A stretch of 44,528 nt of DNA from Desulfuromusa sp. (GCA_016744595.1 JADGEB010000007.1:62012-106539), one strand, 5' to 3'. Counted from the stretch's first letter, positions 25,340-35,537 are shown. Numbers and translations are program-made. Notes: a model not told the origin generated them from the sequence alone.

Positions 25340-25535
25340 TATTTGGGGTTTACATAGTTTGACCTTGATTTTGACCTGCCATTTCCCGTGTGACGTAGCC
25401 AAAGAAAAACGAAACTTTACAGGAATTCGAAGAAAAATGTTTGAGCCAAAGGCGAGTTTTTTTCTTCGCTGTAAAGTACAGTGGAATGAAGGGAACCCGA
25501 AGGACAGGTATTTCGGGGACACGTAACAAGTACAT
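25340..25535. repeat. non-coding element with long inverted repeat between oppF-like gene and pyc
   Basis: CTTTACAG (25415-25422) and CGAAGAAAAA (25428-25437), separated by five bases, pair with TTTTTCTTCG (25459-25468) and CTGTAAAG (25469-25476). This gives an 18-bp stem with a 5-nt bulge around a 21-nt loop. The surrounding sequence has weak ORFs in both strands but no ribosome binding sites. It looks like a dispersed repeat or decayed element between two convergent genes. Outer limits are uncertain. Confidence 0.45.
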
Positions 25536-25565
25536 GCCCCCAAAATACTTCAGTTTCTCAAGTAA

Positions 25566-28500
25566 CTATTCCAGAACAACCAGCAAATCCCCTTGATCAA
25601 TTTGATCCCCTTCACCAAAAATAAGTTCTTTGATGACGCCATCTTTTTTAGCCTTGATGTTAGTCTCCATCTTCATCGCCTCAGTGACAAGTAAGACATC
25701 ACCCTCGGCAACTTCGTCACCAACACTAATCATCATCTTGAATATTTTCCCCGGCATCGGTGCCCCGATTTCTTTGCTGTCATCCGGATCAGCCTTCACA
25801 TGACTACTTTCATCCGCTTCCACAGAAAGATCCTTGATTGTTGTACTGCGTGGCTCACCGTTTAGCTCAAAATAAATATGTCGGGTACCATCTTCGCGAA
25901 CTCGTCCGATCGCATTTAACTTTACGATCAAGGTTTTACCTTCCTCAATCTCAATTGTGACCTCATCGCCAACATCAAGGCCGTAGAAGAACACCGGAGT
26001 AGGCAGAACTGAAACATCACTGTATTCCTGGCGAAAGCGATCATACTCCTCAAACACACCGGGATAGAGTACGGCAGAGAGGACATCACGTTCCGAAACC
26101 TTATGCCCTAACTTCTTCTCTAATTCGTCTCGTTTCAGGACAAAGTCAGCTGGTTCAAGTAATTCACCGGGACGGTGGGTCAGCGGCTGCTCCCCTTTCA
26201 GGATAATTTTCTGCAACTTCTCCGGGAAACCACCGTAAGGCTGTCCGATCATTCCCTTGAAAAAATCGATGACACCTTGCGGGAAAGCTAACTCGTGTCC
26301 CCGCTGATAGACATCCTCCGGCTCAAGATCATTTTGCACCATAAACATTGCCATATCACCGACAATTTTTGATGACGGCGTCACCTTAATCAGATCGCCA
26401 AACATATCGTTGACCTTGCGGTACATCTCTTTACACTCTTCCCAACGGTGCCCCAATCCCAAACCTTCAACCTGAGGTTTATAATTGGAATATTGCCCCC
26501 CTGGAATTTCATGGTAGTAAACCTGTGCCGTCCCACTGCGCAGTTCTGATTCGAAGGGAGCATAATATGTCCGGCAAGTTTCCCAGTAGTTAGCCAATTT
26601 TTGCATTCCGTCTATATCTAACTGTGGATCCCAGATCGACCCTTCCAGTGTCGCTAACAATGCATTCAGGTTAGGTTGAGCGGTTAGCCCTGAAATCGAA
26701 GAGAGAGCAACATCAACAATGTCACAACCGGCCTGAGTTGCTGTCAACAACATGGCTCCGCCATTACTAGAAGTATCGTGGGTATGCAAATGAATCGGCA
26801 AACCAATTTCATTCTTCAGTGCCTTAACCAGCTTCTCAGCAGCAAACGGCTTAAGCAGGCCTGCCATATCCTTGATTGCCAGAATATGGGCACCCATTTG
26901 TTCCAGCTCCTTAGCCATATTGACATAGTATTCAAGAGGATATTTATCCCGTTTAGGATCAAGAATATCACCGGTATAACAGATAGCAGCCTCACAGATT
27001 GTACCACTCTTGCGCACAGCTTCCATCGCGACTTGCATTCCCTTGGTCCAATTTAATGAATCAAATACGCGGAAAACATCAATCCCACTCTCAGCTGATT
27101 TTTTAACAAATTCTTGTACAACATTATCTGGATAGTTGGTATAGCCAACCGCATTGGATCCACGCAGCAACATCTGAAAGAGGATATTCGGAATCTTGGC
27201 GCGAAGACGATCAAGTCGCTCCCAAGGATCCTCACGCAGAAAGCGCATCGAAACATCGTAAGTTGCACCACCCCACATTTCCAACGAAAACAGTCCGCCA
27301 CCAAGATGGGCAGTCGCTTCAGCAATTCGATCCAGGTCGAAAGTTCGAATTCGGGTAGCCATCAATGATTGATGCGCATCACGCATGGTCGTATCGGTTA
27401 TCAACAACTGCTTGTGCTTACGAGCCCAGTCTGCCAAGCCTTCAGGACCTTTTTCGCGTAAGATATCACGGGTGCCACGGGGATGTTGCTGTCCATAAGG
27501 GATTTCAGGAAGATCGGCTTCACGAAGATTAGCAAACTTAAGAGCTTTTTCCGGAGCGATCCCAGGATAACCATTGACTGCAGTATGACCAATAAAATTA
27601 AGAATCTTGTTGGCGCGATCTTTTTTAACCCGCAAATCAAATACTTCCGGGTGCTTTTCGAGAAATGACGTATCGCAGTTTCCTTCTAGAAAAACCGGGT
27701 GTGTCATAACTTTTTCAAGAAACCCAATATTGGTGTTAACACCACGAATTCGGAATTCCTGCAAAGCCCGATGCATAGTCCTGGCTGCACAGTCAAAAGT
27801 TAACCCCCAAGTAGATATCTTGACCAAAAGAGAATCGTAATGAGGAGTGATATGCGCACCTGCGTAACCAGCGGCGGCATCAAGGCGAACGCCAAACCCA
27901 GCAGCAGTTCGATAAGCCTTAATTGTGCCAAAATCAGGAGCAAAGTTATTGGTTGGGTCTTCAGTCGTAATCCGCGACTGAATAGCATAACCACGCAGCT
28001 CGATATCCTTCTGACTTTTAATCCCAATTTCCGGATCAGAGAGCTTATATCCTTCAGCAATACGAATCTGTGCTTGGACTAGATTACGCATCGTCACCAA
28101 CTCGGTTACAGTATGCTCAACCTGAATCCGGGGGTTCACTTCTATAAAATAAAAGTTCTGCTTTTTATCCAACAAAAATTCAATCGTACCAGCATTAATG
28201 TAGTCAACTGCTTTGGCAATTTTTAGTGCCAGACCGCAAATTTCTTCACGTTTCTTTTTTGACAAATCCAAAGAGGGTGCTATCTCAATAACCTTTTGAT
28301 GGCGGCGTTGAATAGAGCAATCCCGCTCATAAAAGTGAACCAGATTTCCATGCTTATCACCAAGGATCTGAACTTCAATATGCTTAGGATCTTCAATATA
28401 CTTTTCTAGAAAAACAGTCGCATCGCCAAATGCTGCTTGCGCCTCAGATGCAGCACTTTTTAATCCTTCGAGCAATTCTTTCTGATTTTGAACCACTCGC

Positions 28501-29018
28501 ATTCCTCGACCGCCACCACCGGAACTCGCCTTGACAATAATCGGATAACCAGCAGACTTGGCAAAAAGTAACGCCTCTTCATCAGTCTCGACAGGATCTT
28601 CAGTACCAGGAACAATAGGTACACCAGCATCAATAGCAACCTGACGACCAGAAATTTTGTCACCAAGTTGCCGCTGAATCTCTGGTGTTGGTCCGATAAA
28701 AGCTACCCCTGCACGTTCACAAGCTTCAGCAAAATCAGCATTTTCAGATAAAAAACCATACCCTGGGTGGATAGCATCAACATCTTTTTTTCGTGCAAGA
28801 TCAATAATTTCATCAATTCCCAAATAAGCATCAATTGGTCCCTTACCCTGACCAATAAGATAAGCCTCATCAGCTTTATAGCGATGTAGAGATAATCGAT
28901 CCTCATCCGAATATATTGCGACTGTTGAGATCCCAAGCTCTGTACAGGCTCGAAAGATCCGAATTGCAATCTCACCACGATTTGCTGCCATTATTTTTTT
29001 AAATTTCGTTATAGACAT
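25566..29018 (-). CDS. pyc: pyruvate carboxylase
   Basis: A single-chain 1150-residue enzyme converting pyruvate, bicarbonate and ATP to oxaloacetate. It holds a biotin carboxylase domain (about 1-450, with ATP-grasp glycine loop SGGGGRGMRV and the EVNPRIQVEHTVTE motif), a carboxyltransferase barrel (about 530-800, DTTMRDAHQSLMATR and the metal histidines in HLHTHDT), a conserved PYC/OADA domain, and a biotinyl domain with Lys1116 in EAMKMET. It is the anaplerotic route expected in acetate- or pyruvate-using Desulfuromonadales. AGAGG lies eight bases before the ATG. It is monocistronic. Confidence 0.98.
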   Translation of the reverse strand: MSITKFKKIMAANRGEIAIRIFRACTELGISTVAIYSDEDRLSLHRYKADEAYLIGQGKGPIDAYLGIDEIIDLARKKDVDAIHPGYGFLSENADFAEACERAGVAFIGPTPEIQRQLGDKISGRQVAIDAGVPIVPGTEDPVETDEEALLFAKSAGYPIIVKASSGGGGRGMRVVQNQKELLEGLKSAASEAQAAFGDATVFLEKYIEDPKHIEVQILGDKHGNLVHFYERDCSIQRRHQKVIEIAPSLDLSKKKREEICGLALKIAKAVDYINAGTIEFLLDKKQNFYFIEVNPRIQVEHTVTELVTMRNLVQAQIRIAEGYKLSDPEIGIKSQKDIELRGYAIQSRITTEDPTNNFAPDFGTIKAYRTAAGFGVRLDAAAGYAGAHITPHYDSLLVKISTWGLTFDCAARTMHRALQEFRIRGVNTNIGFLEKVMTHPVFLEGNCDTSFLEKHPEVFDLRVKKDRANKILNFIGHTAVNGYPGIAPEKALKFANLREADLPEIPYGQQHPRGTRDILREKGPEGLADWARKHKQLLITDTTMRDAHQSLMATRIRTFDLDRIAEATAHLGGGLFSLEMWGGATYDVSMRFLREDPWERLDRLRAKIPNILFQMLLRGSNAVGYTNYPDNVVQEFVKKSAESGIDVFRVFDSLNWTKGMQVAMEAVRKSGTICEAAICYTGDILDPKRDKYPLEYYVNMAKELEQMGAHILAIKDMAGLLKPFAAEKLVKALKNEIGLPIHLHTHDTSSNGGAMLLTATQAGCDIVDVALSSISGLTAQPNLNALLATLEGSIWDPQLDIDGMQKLANYWETCRTYYAPFESELRSGTAQVYYHEIPGGQYSNYKPQVEGLGLGHRWEECKEMYRKVNDMFGDLIKVTPSSKIVGDMAMFMVQNDLEPEDVYQRGHELAFPQGVIDFFKGMIGQPYGGFPEKLQKIILKGEQPLTHRPGELLEPADFVLKRDELEKKLGHKVSERDVLSAVLYPGVFEEYDRFRQEYSDVSVLPTPVFFYGLDVGDEVTIEIEEGKTLIVKLNAIGRVREDGTRHIYFELNGEPRSTTIKDLSVEADESSHVKADPDDSKEIGAPMPGKIFKMMISVGDEVAEGDVLLVTEAMKMETNIKAKKDGVIKELIFGEGDQIDQGDLLVVLE

Positions 29019-29321
29019 AGATTTGTCCTCTCTTTAATAAGTGGGGATTTATCAAATTTGTAATATTTTGAGATGACTAAAGTTTTTTACTTAAAGTGAA
29101 TTTTTCTATAAAGATCAGTTATTTAGATAGATTTATCTGATGATAAAAACAGTAAATTCGACCCAGTGTCAAGTCAAAATACTGTTCTATTTATATCACA
29201 AAGGGTATGAATATTTTTTTGTAAGGTGATTGCAATGATGGGAAATCAAGTAAAACAGTAATTTACAGAGACATTATTAATTATCAGATATGTAATGTAA
29301 TTTGCGAATTAATTAATTTTA
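29019..29321. other. 303-bp AT-rich gap upstream of pyc
   Basis: No gene seen. On the minus strand TTGACA (complement of 29167-29172) is followed at 17-18 bases by T-rich TTTTAT text, a possible pyc promoter about 130 bases before the start codon. The remainder is AT-rich with long T and A runs. No terminator is evident for the HETAH gene. Confidence 0.35.
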
Positions 29322-30011
29322 TCAAGAATAGATACTGAGGCGGGCAAAACCAGTAGTTTGGTTTACAGACGATCCAGTTGAAGCAATATCCTCAGGAATA
29401 TATTCCTCGCTAAAGGGATTAGAATCAATATTACTGTTGGATTCCAGACCTATCGAGTTCAAATCGTCTTCTAACTCCTGAGATACTTCCATTCTTGCGG
29501 TGGAAGCCATAGCCTGGGCTTTCTGTGCAACTTTCATGTCCTGAACACTTGGCTCCGCTGGAGCCAATGCTGCAGCACGAATTTGCTGAGCCTTCTGAAG
29601 TGTCGCTTGCGGGTCACCTTTAATCGGTGAAATATCGATACTAACGGCTCCTCCAACTGCATAAGGCTGGCCATCAGGACCCCGCTCGAAAGTATAAGTG
29701 GGTGAACCAGCATAGGCACCACCGGCGGCAGCATGTGCTGTTTCATGAGCACGAACTTCCCGATCCCTTACCTGTAACTTTCTGATTTCTAGTGCTTCTT
29801 GGCTTAACTCAACGGAATCACGCTGGCTTCCATCAAGATTAGTTTTGTCTTGACCAGGTAAAGCTTGAGCTCTTGTCTCATTATTCTGGTTGCTTTTTTG
29901 TGTTTCAACCTCAGGATTAACTTTAGACGTATCAATTTTGCGCTGAGGGTCAGACGAAACAGATCCAGTGGCTTGATAAATATTTGTGTATTGATTTAGT
30001 GCCCCGAGCAT
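29322..30011 (-). CDS. putative metalloprotease, SprA-related (HETAH) family
   Basis: A 229-residue protein with the zinc-protease-like motif HETAH near residue 88 in REVRAHETAHAAAGGAYAG, followed by YTFERGPDGQPYAVGGAVSI and DPQATLQKAQQIRAAAL. This matches the SprA-related / CJM1_0395 putative metalloprotease family. The first 75 residues are polar and rich in Gln, Asn and Ser. No signal peptide is seen. Family function is not established. It is divergent from the response regulator gene, with about 170 bases between them. Confidence 0.85.
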   Translation of the reverse strand: MLGALNQYTNIYQATGSVSSDPQRKIDTSKVNPEVETQKSNQNNETRAQALPGQDKTNLDGSQRDSVELSQEALEIRKLQVRDREVRAHETAHAAAGGAYAGSPTYTFERGPDGQPYAVGGAVSIDISPIKGDPQATLQKAQQIRAAALAPAEPSVQDMKVAQKAQAMASTARMEVSQELEDDLNSIGLESNSNIDSNPFSEEYIPEDIASTGSSVNQTTGFARLSIYS

Positions 30012-30183
30012 GTAATTTCCATTCTACTATGCAAGCTATCTTTTTAACACAATCAAAGGTTAACTTCAACCAATCCCAGATCGCAGCGTCCAGTCATTAA
30101 AACATTGGCCGATATATCTTGTTGCTTTACTAGCACCATGATAAGATTCGTCAATCAAATGACGCCGAGTAAAAGGGTTGACT

Positions 30184-31563
30184 GTGCTACAAAAATCAAA
30201 AATCCTCTTAATTGATGATGAGAAAGAAAGCTGTAAAGCTCTTTCCCACCTACTAAGTCAAATTGGCTATGATGTTGAAATCAGTCATACGGGAGAACAG
30301 GCGATAGCATTGCTTGGGATCGAGTCTTTTGACCTGATTATCAGTGATCTTTTTCTACCTGGCATCAGTGGAATAGACATCCTCAAACGGGTAAAAGATG
30401 ACTCTCCTGAAACCAGCGTTATCTTGATTACTGGAAAAGCTTCTGCGGAAACAGCAGTTGAAGCAATGAAAGAAGGGGCGCTCGATTACATCACTAAACC
30501 CTTTAATTTTGAACGTCTAAAAATTCAGATTACCAAGGCATTAGAAAAAAACCGATTGATATTGGAAAATAACTATCTACGTCAACAACTGCATGGTCGC
30601 TACCATTTCGACAACATCATCGGTACCAGTCAGGCAATGCAGCAGGTATTTCGCAGAATGGGAAAAGTGACCGGAACCGACTCAACGATTCTGGTTCTCG
30701 GTGCCTCCGGTACAGGCAAAGAACTGGTTGCCAGAGCAATCCATTTTAACAGTCCGCGCAAAAACAAACCTTTTCTTGCGATTAATTGCGGAGCTATCCC
30801 GGCAGATTTACTCGAATCTGAGCTATTTGGTCACACTAAAGGAGCGTTCACCAGTGCTTTTGCCGATAAACCTGGCAAATTTGAAGTAGCAAATGGCGGT
30901 ACAATTTTTCTGGATGAGATCGGCAATATGCCACAATTACTACAAATGAAACTGCTGCGAGTTCTTCAAGAACATGAATTTGAGCGAGTTGGTTCAAGTC
31001 AGAAAATCCACCTAAACATTCGTCTGATATCTGCCACTAATGTCGATTTACAAGAGCAGGTTAAAATGGGCAAGTTTCGTGAGGATTTGTATTACCGATT
31101 AAACGTCATTCCAATCCACCTGCCTCCCCTAAAAGAGCGGCGCGGCGACATTCCACAACTAGCCCGATTTTTTGTAGAAAAAATTTGCAAAGAAATGAAT
31201 CGCCCCCAAATAAGTATCGGCGATGATGCCCTTCAGGCGATGGAATCTTATGATTGGCCGGGCAATGTCCGTGAGATGGAGAATATCATTGAACGAACTA
31301 TTGCACTGACAGACAGCGTTATCATCGGATGTGAAGAACTCCCCCCTGATATCGGCAAAAAAATAACACGATCAGCACTGTCCGCCCCACAGATCACCAG
31401 CAGAGGTGTTGATATGAACAAAGTTATTGCCGATATTGAGCAAGAAATGATTTCGCAAGCAATGGCACTGGAAAAAGGGGTAAAAGCTCGTGCGGCCAAC
31501 CTATTAAAGATTAACCGCACGACCTTAGTTGAGAAGATTAAGCGACTTGGGATAGAAAATTAG
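30184..31563 (+). CDS. sigma-54-dependent response regulator (NtrC family)
   Basis: A 459-residue response regulator with a receiver domain (phospho-acceptor Asp55 in IISDLFLPG, Lys in YITKP), an AAA+ sigma-54 interaction domain (Walker A GASGTGKE, Walker B GTIFLDE, arginine-finger region FREDLYYRLN) and a Fis-type DNA-binding C-terminus (ARAANLLKINRTTLVEKIKRL). The sigma-54 contact loop reads GAFTSA, not the commoner GAFTGA. The GTG at 30184 has AAAGGG six bases upstream, so it is preferred to the TTG at 30178. No kinase gene is adjacent; the kinase at 357-1997 is the only one in the window. Confidence 0.94.
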   Translation: MLQKSKILLIDDEKESCKALSHLLSQIGYDVEISHTGEQAIALLGIESFDLIISDLFLPGISGIDILKRVKDDSPETSVILITGKASAETAVEAMKEGALDYITKPFNFERLKIQITKALEKNRLILENNYLRQQLHGRYHFDNIIGTSQAMQQVFRRMGKVTGTDSTILVLGASGTGKELVARAIHFNSPRKNKPFLAINCGAIPADLLESELFGHTKGAFTSAFADKPGKFEVANGGTIFLDEIGNMPQLLQMKLLRVLQEHEFERVGSSQKIHLNIRLISATNVDLQEQVKMGKFREDLYYRLNVIPIHLPPLKERRGDIPQLARFFVEKICKEMNRPQISIGDDALQAMESYDWPGNVREMENIIERTIALTDSVIIGCEELPPDIGKKITRSALSAPQITSRGVDMNKVIADIEQEMISQAMALEKGVKARAANLLKINRTTLVEKIKRLGIEN

Positions 31564-31565
31564 AA

Positions 31566-31594
31566 AGTGCATCCATAGTTTCGTTATAGGCACT
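31566..31594 (+). terminator. weak terminator-like hairpin between convergent genes
   Basis: AGTGC (31566-31570) pairs with GCACT (31590-31594) with a few further inner pairs. A run of eight T follows after a short AT spacer. It overlaps the stop codon of typA. Confidence 0.3.
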
Positions 31595-33404
31595 ATTTAT
31601 TTTTTTTCTCCATTTTTTTACGCTCGTTAGCATCCAGGTAACGCTTCCGCAGGCGGATCGATTTCGGTGTTATTTCCACAAGTTCGTCGTCAGCGATATA
31701 TTCCAATGACTGCTCCAGCGACAGAGTTCTTGGTGTTATTATCCGTACCGCTTCATCGGTTCCAGAAGAACGAACATTGGTGAGCTTCTTGCCGCGACAA
31801 GAATTGACGACCAGATCATCTTCCTTGGCGTGTTGCCCAATAATCATCCCCTCGTAGACCTTAACATTGGGACCAACAAACAAAATGCCACGATCCTGCA
31901 AATTAAATAGGGAATAAGCCACTGTTTCTCCAAGTTCCAAAGCAACCAGAACCCCGTTTTTGCGCCCTTCAATGGGGCCTTTATAGGGAGAATAGGCATG
32001 AAAACTGTGATTCATCACTCCAGTTCCACGGGTATCAGTCATAAATTCAGTCCTGAACCCAATCAACCCGCGTGCGGGAATTAGAAACTCAATCCGGTTT
32101 GTCCCTTCCATTGCCTGCATAGACGTCATTTCAGCCTTACGCTTCCCCAATTTTTCAATCACTGTTCCCTGATGCTCCTCAGGAACATCAATAGAAAGAT
32201 ACTCAATTGGTTCACAACGCTCGCCATCAATCTCACGAAAAATAACTTCCGGTTTGGACACCGAAAGCTCAAAACCTTCTCGACGCATATTTTCAATGAG
32301 AATTGAAAGGTGTAATTCACCTCGCCCCGATACCTTAAAGGTATCGGTATTATCAGTATCTTCAACGCGAAGCGAAACATTGGTGCGCAACTCTTTGGTT
32401 AACCTTTCACGAATATTCCGTGATGTAACCCATTTCCCTTCCAGTCCAGCAAAAGGTGAGTTATTGACGATAAAATTCATCGACAGAGTTGGCGCATCAA
32501 TAGCTACATAAGGTAGAGCTACGGGATTTTCAGCATCTGCCAGCGTTTCACTAATTCCCAGATCTTCAAACCCTGCGATAGTGACAATGTCCCCAGCAGA
32601 AGCTTCCTGCAGTTCCACTTGTTGCAGTCCCTGATATCCCAGTAACTTTGAGATTCGACCAGTTTTTATTTTTCCTTCATGGTCAATTCTGGCAACAGTT
32701 TCACCAGCCTTGACGGTGCCATTAACAATTTTTCCGGTAGCAGTGCGGCCAATAAATTTATTGTAATCAATGTTTGTCACCAGCAGTTGAAAAGGAGCCA
32801 CTGGATCTCCAGTGGGGGGATCAACCCGTTCACCAATCATCTCAAATAATGGTTCCAGATTGTCTGATTCATCTTCCAGATGTCGTTTGGCAATCCCGAA
32901 TTTTGCGCTGGCATAGACTATCGGAAAGTCGAGCTGATCTTCATTAGCATTCAATTCACAAAACAAATCAAAAACCATATCGACAACAGTTTCTGGACGT
33001 GCGCCCGGACGATCAATTTTATTGATCACCACAATCGGCTTAATCCCCAGATCAAGAGATTTCTTCAGAACAAAACGAGTCTGCGGCATTGGACCATCAA
33101 AAGCGTCGACCAGCAGTAGCACCGAATCGACCATCTTCAGAATCCGCTCAACTTCGCCTCCAAAATCGGCGTGACCCGGAGTATCGACAATATTGATCTT
33201 CAGCCCAGCATGCTGTACCGACAAATTTTTGGAGAGGATAGTGATTCCCCGCTCCTTCTCCAGATCGTTACTGTCCATCACTCGTTCGGTGATTTCCTGG
33301 TGTTCACGGTACACCCCAGATTGCACCAACATGGCATCAACAAGAGTTGTTTTTCCGTGGTCAACGTGAGCGATAATTGCAATATTTCTTATCTTTTCAG
33401 ACAT
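31593..33404 (-). CDS. typA: translational GTPase TypA/BipA
   Basis: A 603-residue ribosome-associated GTPase. G motifs are AHVDHGKTT (G1), RGITI (G2), [10 protein letters not shown] (G3) and NKIDRPGA (G4), followed by EF-G-like domains and the BipA-specific C-terminus ending in a Lys-rich tail. BipA acts in ribosome assembly and stress adaptation. AAGGA precedes the ATG. It is a single gene, divergent from aroK. Confidence 0.97.
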   Translation of the reverse strand: MSEKIRNIAIIAHVDHGKTTLVDAMLVQSGVYREHQEITERVMDSNDLEKERGITILSKNLSVQHAGLKINIVDTPGHADFGGEVERILKMVDSVLLLVDAFDGPMPQTRFVLKKSLDLGIKPIVVINKIDRPGARPETVVDMVFDLFCELNANEDQLDFPIVYASAKFGIAKRHLEDESDNLEPLFEMIGERVDPPTGDPVAPFQLLVTNIDYNKFIGRTATGKIVNGTVKAGETVARIDHEGKIKTGRISKLLGYQGLQQVELQEASAGDIVTIAGFEDLGISETLADAENPVALPYVAIDAPTLSMNFIVNNSPFAGLEGKWVTSRNIRERLTKELRTNVSLRVEDTDNTDTFKVSGRGELHLSILIENMRREGFELSVSKPEVIFREIDGERCEPIEYLSIDVPEEHQGTVIEKLGKRKAEMTSMQAMEGTNRIEFLIPARGLIGFRTEFMTDTRGTGVMNHSFHAYSPYKGPIEGRKNGVLVALELGETVAYSLFNLQDRGILFVGPNVKVYEGMIIGQHAKEDDLVVNSCRGKKLTNVRSSGTDEAVRIITPRTLSLEQSLEYIADDELVEITPKSIRLRKRYLDANERKKMEKKNK

Positions 33405-33527
33405 CGTAAGTCCTTTATTAATATGATTTTTCTCAAAAGAGCGGGATTATGACAGAAAGGGCTTGGCAAGCCAAGAAAATAAGCAAAAAAACTCATAAAT
33501 CAAGCTCTTACCTAATATTTTCGCAAC

Positions 33528-33556
33528 TTGACAACCTTATGTCTTTTCCATATCTT
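33528..33556 (+). promoter_or_regulatory. candidate sigma-70-like promoter for aroK
   Basis: TTGACA (33528-33533) and TATCTT (33551-33556) are separated by 17 bases. The predicted transcript would begin about 55 bases before the aroK start codon. Confidence 0.5.
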
Positions 33557-33618
33557 CTTCAGACTTAAATAATGATGCCCTCGCAAAAAAGAATCAGATG
33601 GCCACAAAGTGAGGTTAC

Positions 33619-34131
33619 ATGCCCCAGCCAAATATTATCCTGACCGGTTTTATGGGAACCGGGAAAACAACCCTGGGTCTACTGCTGGCCAAACGGATCG
33701 ATTACGAATTTATCGATACAGATGCTATGATTGAGGGACAGATTGGCCAGACCATCACTGAACTTTTCCAGAAACGAGGAGAAGCAGCCTTCCGTAAACT
33801 TGAGTCTGAGTTGGTTGAAAAGTTGGCACAAAAAGAAGGGTTAGTAATAGCAACTGGCGGAGGGCTGGTTCTTAATCCAAGGAATGTCGCACTACTGAGA
33901 AAAACTGGAAAAATCATCTGCCTAACGGCATCACCTGAGGAAATTTTAGTCCGAGTGACAAAATCACCAAACGTTCGTCCGCTGTTGCAGGAAGAGGATC
34001 CACAAGCAAAAATCATTGAACTCCTGCGACAACGCAGCTCTGTCTATCAACAGTTTTTACAACTATCAACCTCAGACCTGTCTCCCGATAAGTTGGTAGA
34101 AGAGATACTCAGACTAACTCAATCCCCCTAA
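33619..34131 (+). CDS. aroK: shikimate kinase
   Basis: A 170-residue kinase phosphorylating shikimate at the 3-hydroxyl in aromatic amino acid synthesis. The P loop GFMGTGKTT is at about 11-19, the shikimate-binding Asp lies in DTDAMIE, ATGGG binds substrate, and a lid arginine lies in NVRPLL. It stands alone and is not linked to aroB in this window. Nine bases separate its stop from that of the convergent dinB gene. Confidence 0.96.
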   Translation: MPQPNIILTGFMGTGKTTLGLLLAKRIDYEFIDTDAMIEGQIGQTITELFQKRGEAAFRKLESELVEKLAQKEGLVIATGGGLVLNPRNVALLRKTGKIICLTASPEEILVRVTKSPNVRPLLQEEDPQAKIIELLRQRSSVYQQFLQLSTSDLSPDKLVEEILRLTQSP

Positions 34132-34140
34132 CTTTCACCA

Positions 34141-35367
34141 TCACTGCACCCCGATATTGCGAATCCCTTCCGGTCGCCAAGCCGGGGAAATAACATGGCT
34201 TCCTTTCCCCTTAACCGTCAACAAACTCCCTGACATCACAGTAAACTCACCATGTCGATCATTCACTTGATCCAAAGATACTGTGAGTTGTTCCCGGCGA
34301 CGTTCTTCCTGCAGCAACAGTAACTGGCGACCCCGGTGTTGCAAATTTGACAATCGCACCCCGAGCAAACGAACCGGCTGCGTCAGCAACAAACCATCGA
34401 GAATACGCAAAACAGCATAATAAATATCTTCACTGCTGTTAATTGGAAGCGATTGGATCTGTTGCCGACTAAAAGTGGAAAAATCACTGCGGCGAACAAT
34501 CAGCGTCACCGTTCTGCCACTAACACCATAACGCCGTGCCCGGCGCCCAACCATTTCTGCCAACTGGAGTAAAAACTTGGCAATATCCTCCCGTAAACTG
34601 ATATCTTTGCGCAGAGTCATGCTGTGTCCAACTGTTTTCACCTCTGCCTCCTGTTCGGGAGAAACCACCGGTCTGGAGTCAATTCCCCGCCCCATTAAAA
34701 CCAACTGCTCACCAATCACTCCAAACTGTCTCCTAAGTTTTATAACCGAAAAACGACCAAGCTGACCACAGCTAAAAATTCCCAAACGATTCAATTTTTG
34801 TGTTGTTTTGCGCCCGATACCACAAATTTCACCAATCGGTAGATTTTCTAACAACTCAGGGATCTCTTCTACCTGAATCACAGTCAGCCCGTCTGGTTTA
34901 TGCATATCAGAAGCGAGTTTCGCCAACAGCTTATTGGGAGCAATCCCGACCGAACAGATCAAGCCCAGCCGAGCTTTAATCCGCGATTTAATCAGATAGG
35001 CAATCCGTTCCACACTGCCATAATAACTCAATGAGCCGGAAACATCGAGAAAGGCCTCGTCAACCGAAGAGACCTCCATCAGTGGGGTATAATCTTGAAA
35101 AATCTGCATAATCTGGCTGGAAACATAAGTATAAAGCCGATTATTTGCCTTAACCAGTTGCAACTGCGGGCATTTCTGCCGAGCTTCATAAAGAGTCATT
35201 CCCGTCTTAACACCATACTTACGGGCTTCATAGGATGAGGTCAGAATAATTGTCCGCTGTTGACTGCCAACCACAGCAACAGGATGGTCACGCAGAGCCG
35301 GATTGGACTGCTGTTCAACAGCCGCAAAAAAGGCATTCATATCGATGTGCATAATGGTACGAGTCAC
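34141..35367 (-). CDS. dinB: DNA polymerase IV (Y family)
   Basis: A 408-residue translesion DNA polymerase. The catalytic residues are in HIDMNAFFAAVEQQ (first Asp, aromatic steric gate) and SSVDEAFLDVSG (Asp-Glu pair). A helix-hairpin-helix region (LPIGEICGIGRKT) and a little-finger domain follow. The start is GTG at 35367 with CAGG upstream; an ATG five codons later is possible. It is the third gene of a lexA operon, which fits damage-inducible expression. Its ribosome binding site falls in one arm of a long inverted repeat in the 163-bp gap from the previous gene. Confidence 0.95.
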   Translation of the reverse strand: MTRTIMHIDMNAFFAAVEQQSNPALRDHPVAVVGSQQRTIILTSSYEARKYGVKTGMTLYEARQKCPQLQLVKANNRLYTYVSSQIMQIFQDYTPLMEVSSVDEAFLDVSGSLSYYGSVERIAYLIKSRIKARLGLICSVGIAPNKLLAKLASDMHKPDGLTVIQVEEIPELLENLPIGEICGIGRKTTQKLNRLGIFSCGQLGRFSVIKLRRQFGVIGEQLVLMGRGIDSRPVVSPEQEAEVKTVGHSMTLRKDISLREDIAKFLLQLAEMVGRRARRYGVSGRTVTLIVRRSDFSTFSRQQIQSLPINSSEDIYYAVLRILDGLLLTQPVRLLGVRLSNLQHRGRQLLLLQEERRREQLTVSLDQVNDRHGEFTVMSGSLLTVKGKGSHVISPAWRPEGIRNIGVQ

Positions 35368-35371
35368 GTTA

Positions 35372-35537
35372 AACCTGCATCAGTGAGTGGGCGGTGGAAA
35401 AAGAGTGCTAAGGCTTGAACCGAATAAGTATTTTAAAAATCTTAGCTCCACCTGTGGGTTAAGCGGTGATTTTTTAAATGCTTAGGCAATTCAATGATTG
35501 GTGCTATTAACCATCGATCCACTCACTGATTCAGGTT
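35372..35537 (-). repeat. long inverted repeat in the dinB leader
   Basis: Bases 35372-35390 and 35519-35537 pair over 19 bp with one mismatch; the inner 12 bp (ATCAGTGAGTGG and its complement) are perfect. In the minus-strand RNA the first arm includes the stop codon of the small SOS gene and the second contains the AGG of the dinB ribosome binding site. A second, inner near-complementary pair (ATTTAAAAAATC with GATTTTTAAAAT) lies in the loop. It may be an RNA control element or a small inverted-repeat element. Confidence 0.7.

Noticed and set aside
25325..25543. 72-codon minus-strand ORF between the second ATPase gene and pyc
   Set aside because: It lies over the inverted-repeat element, has no ribosome binding site and competes with an overlapping ORF in another frame; more likely non-coding.
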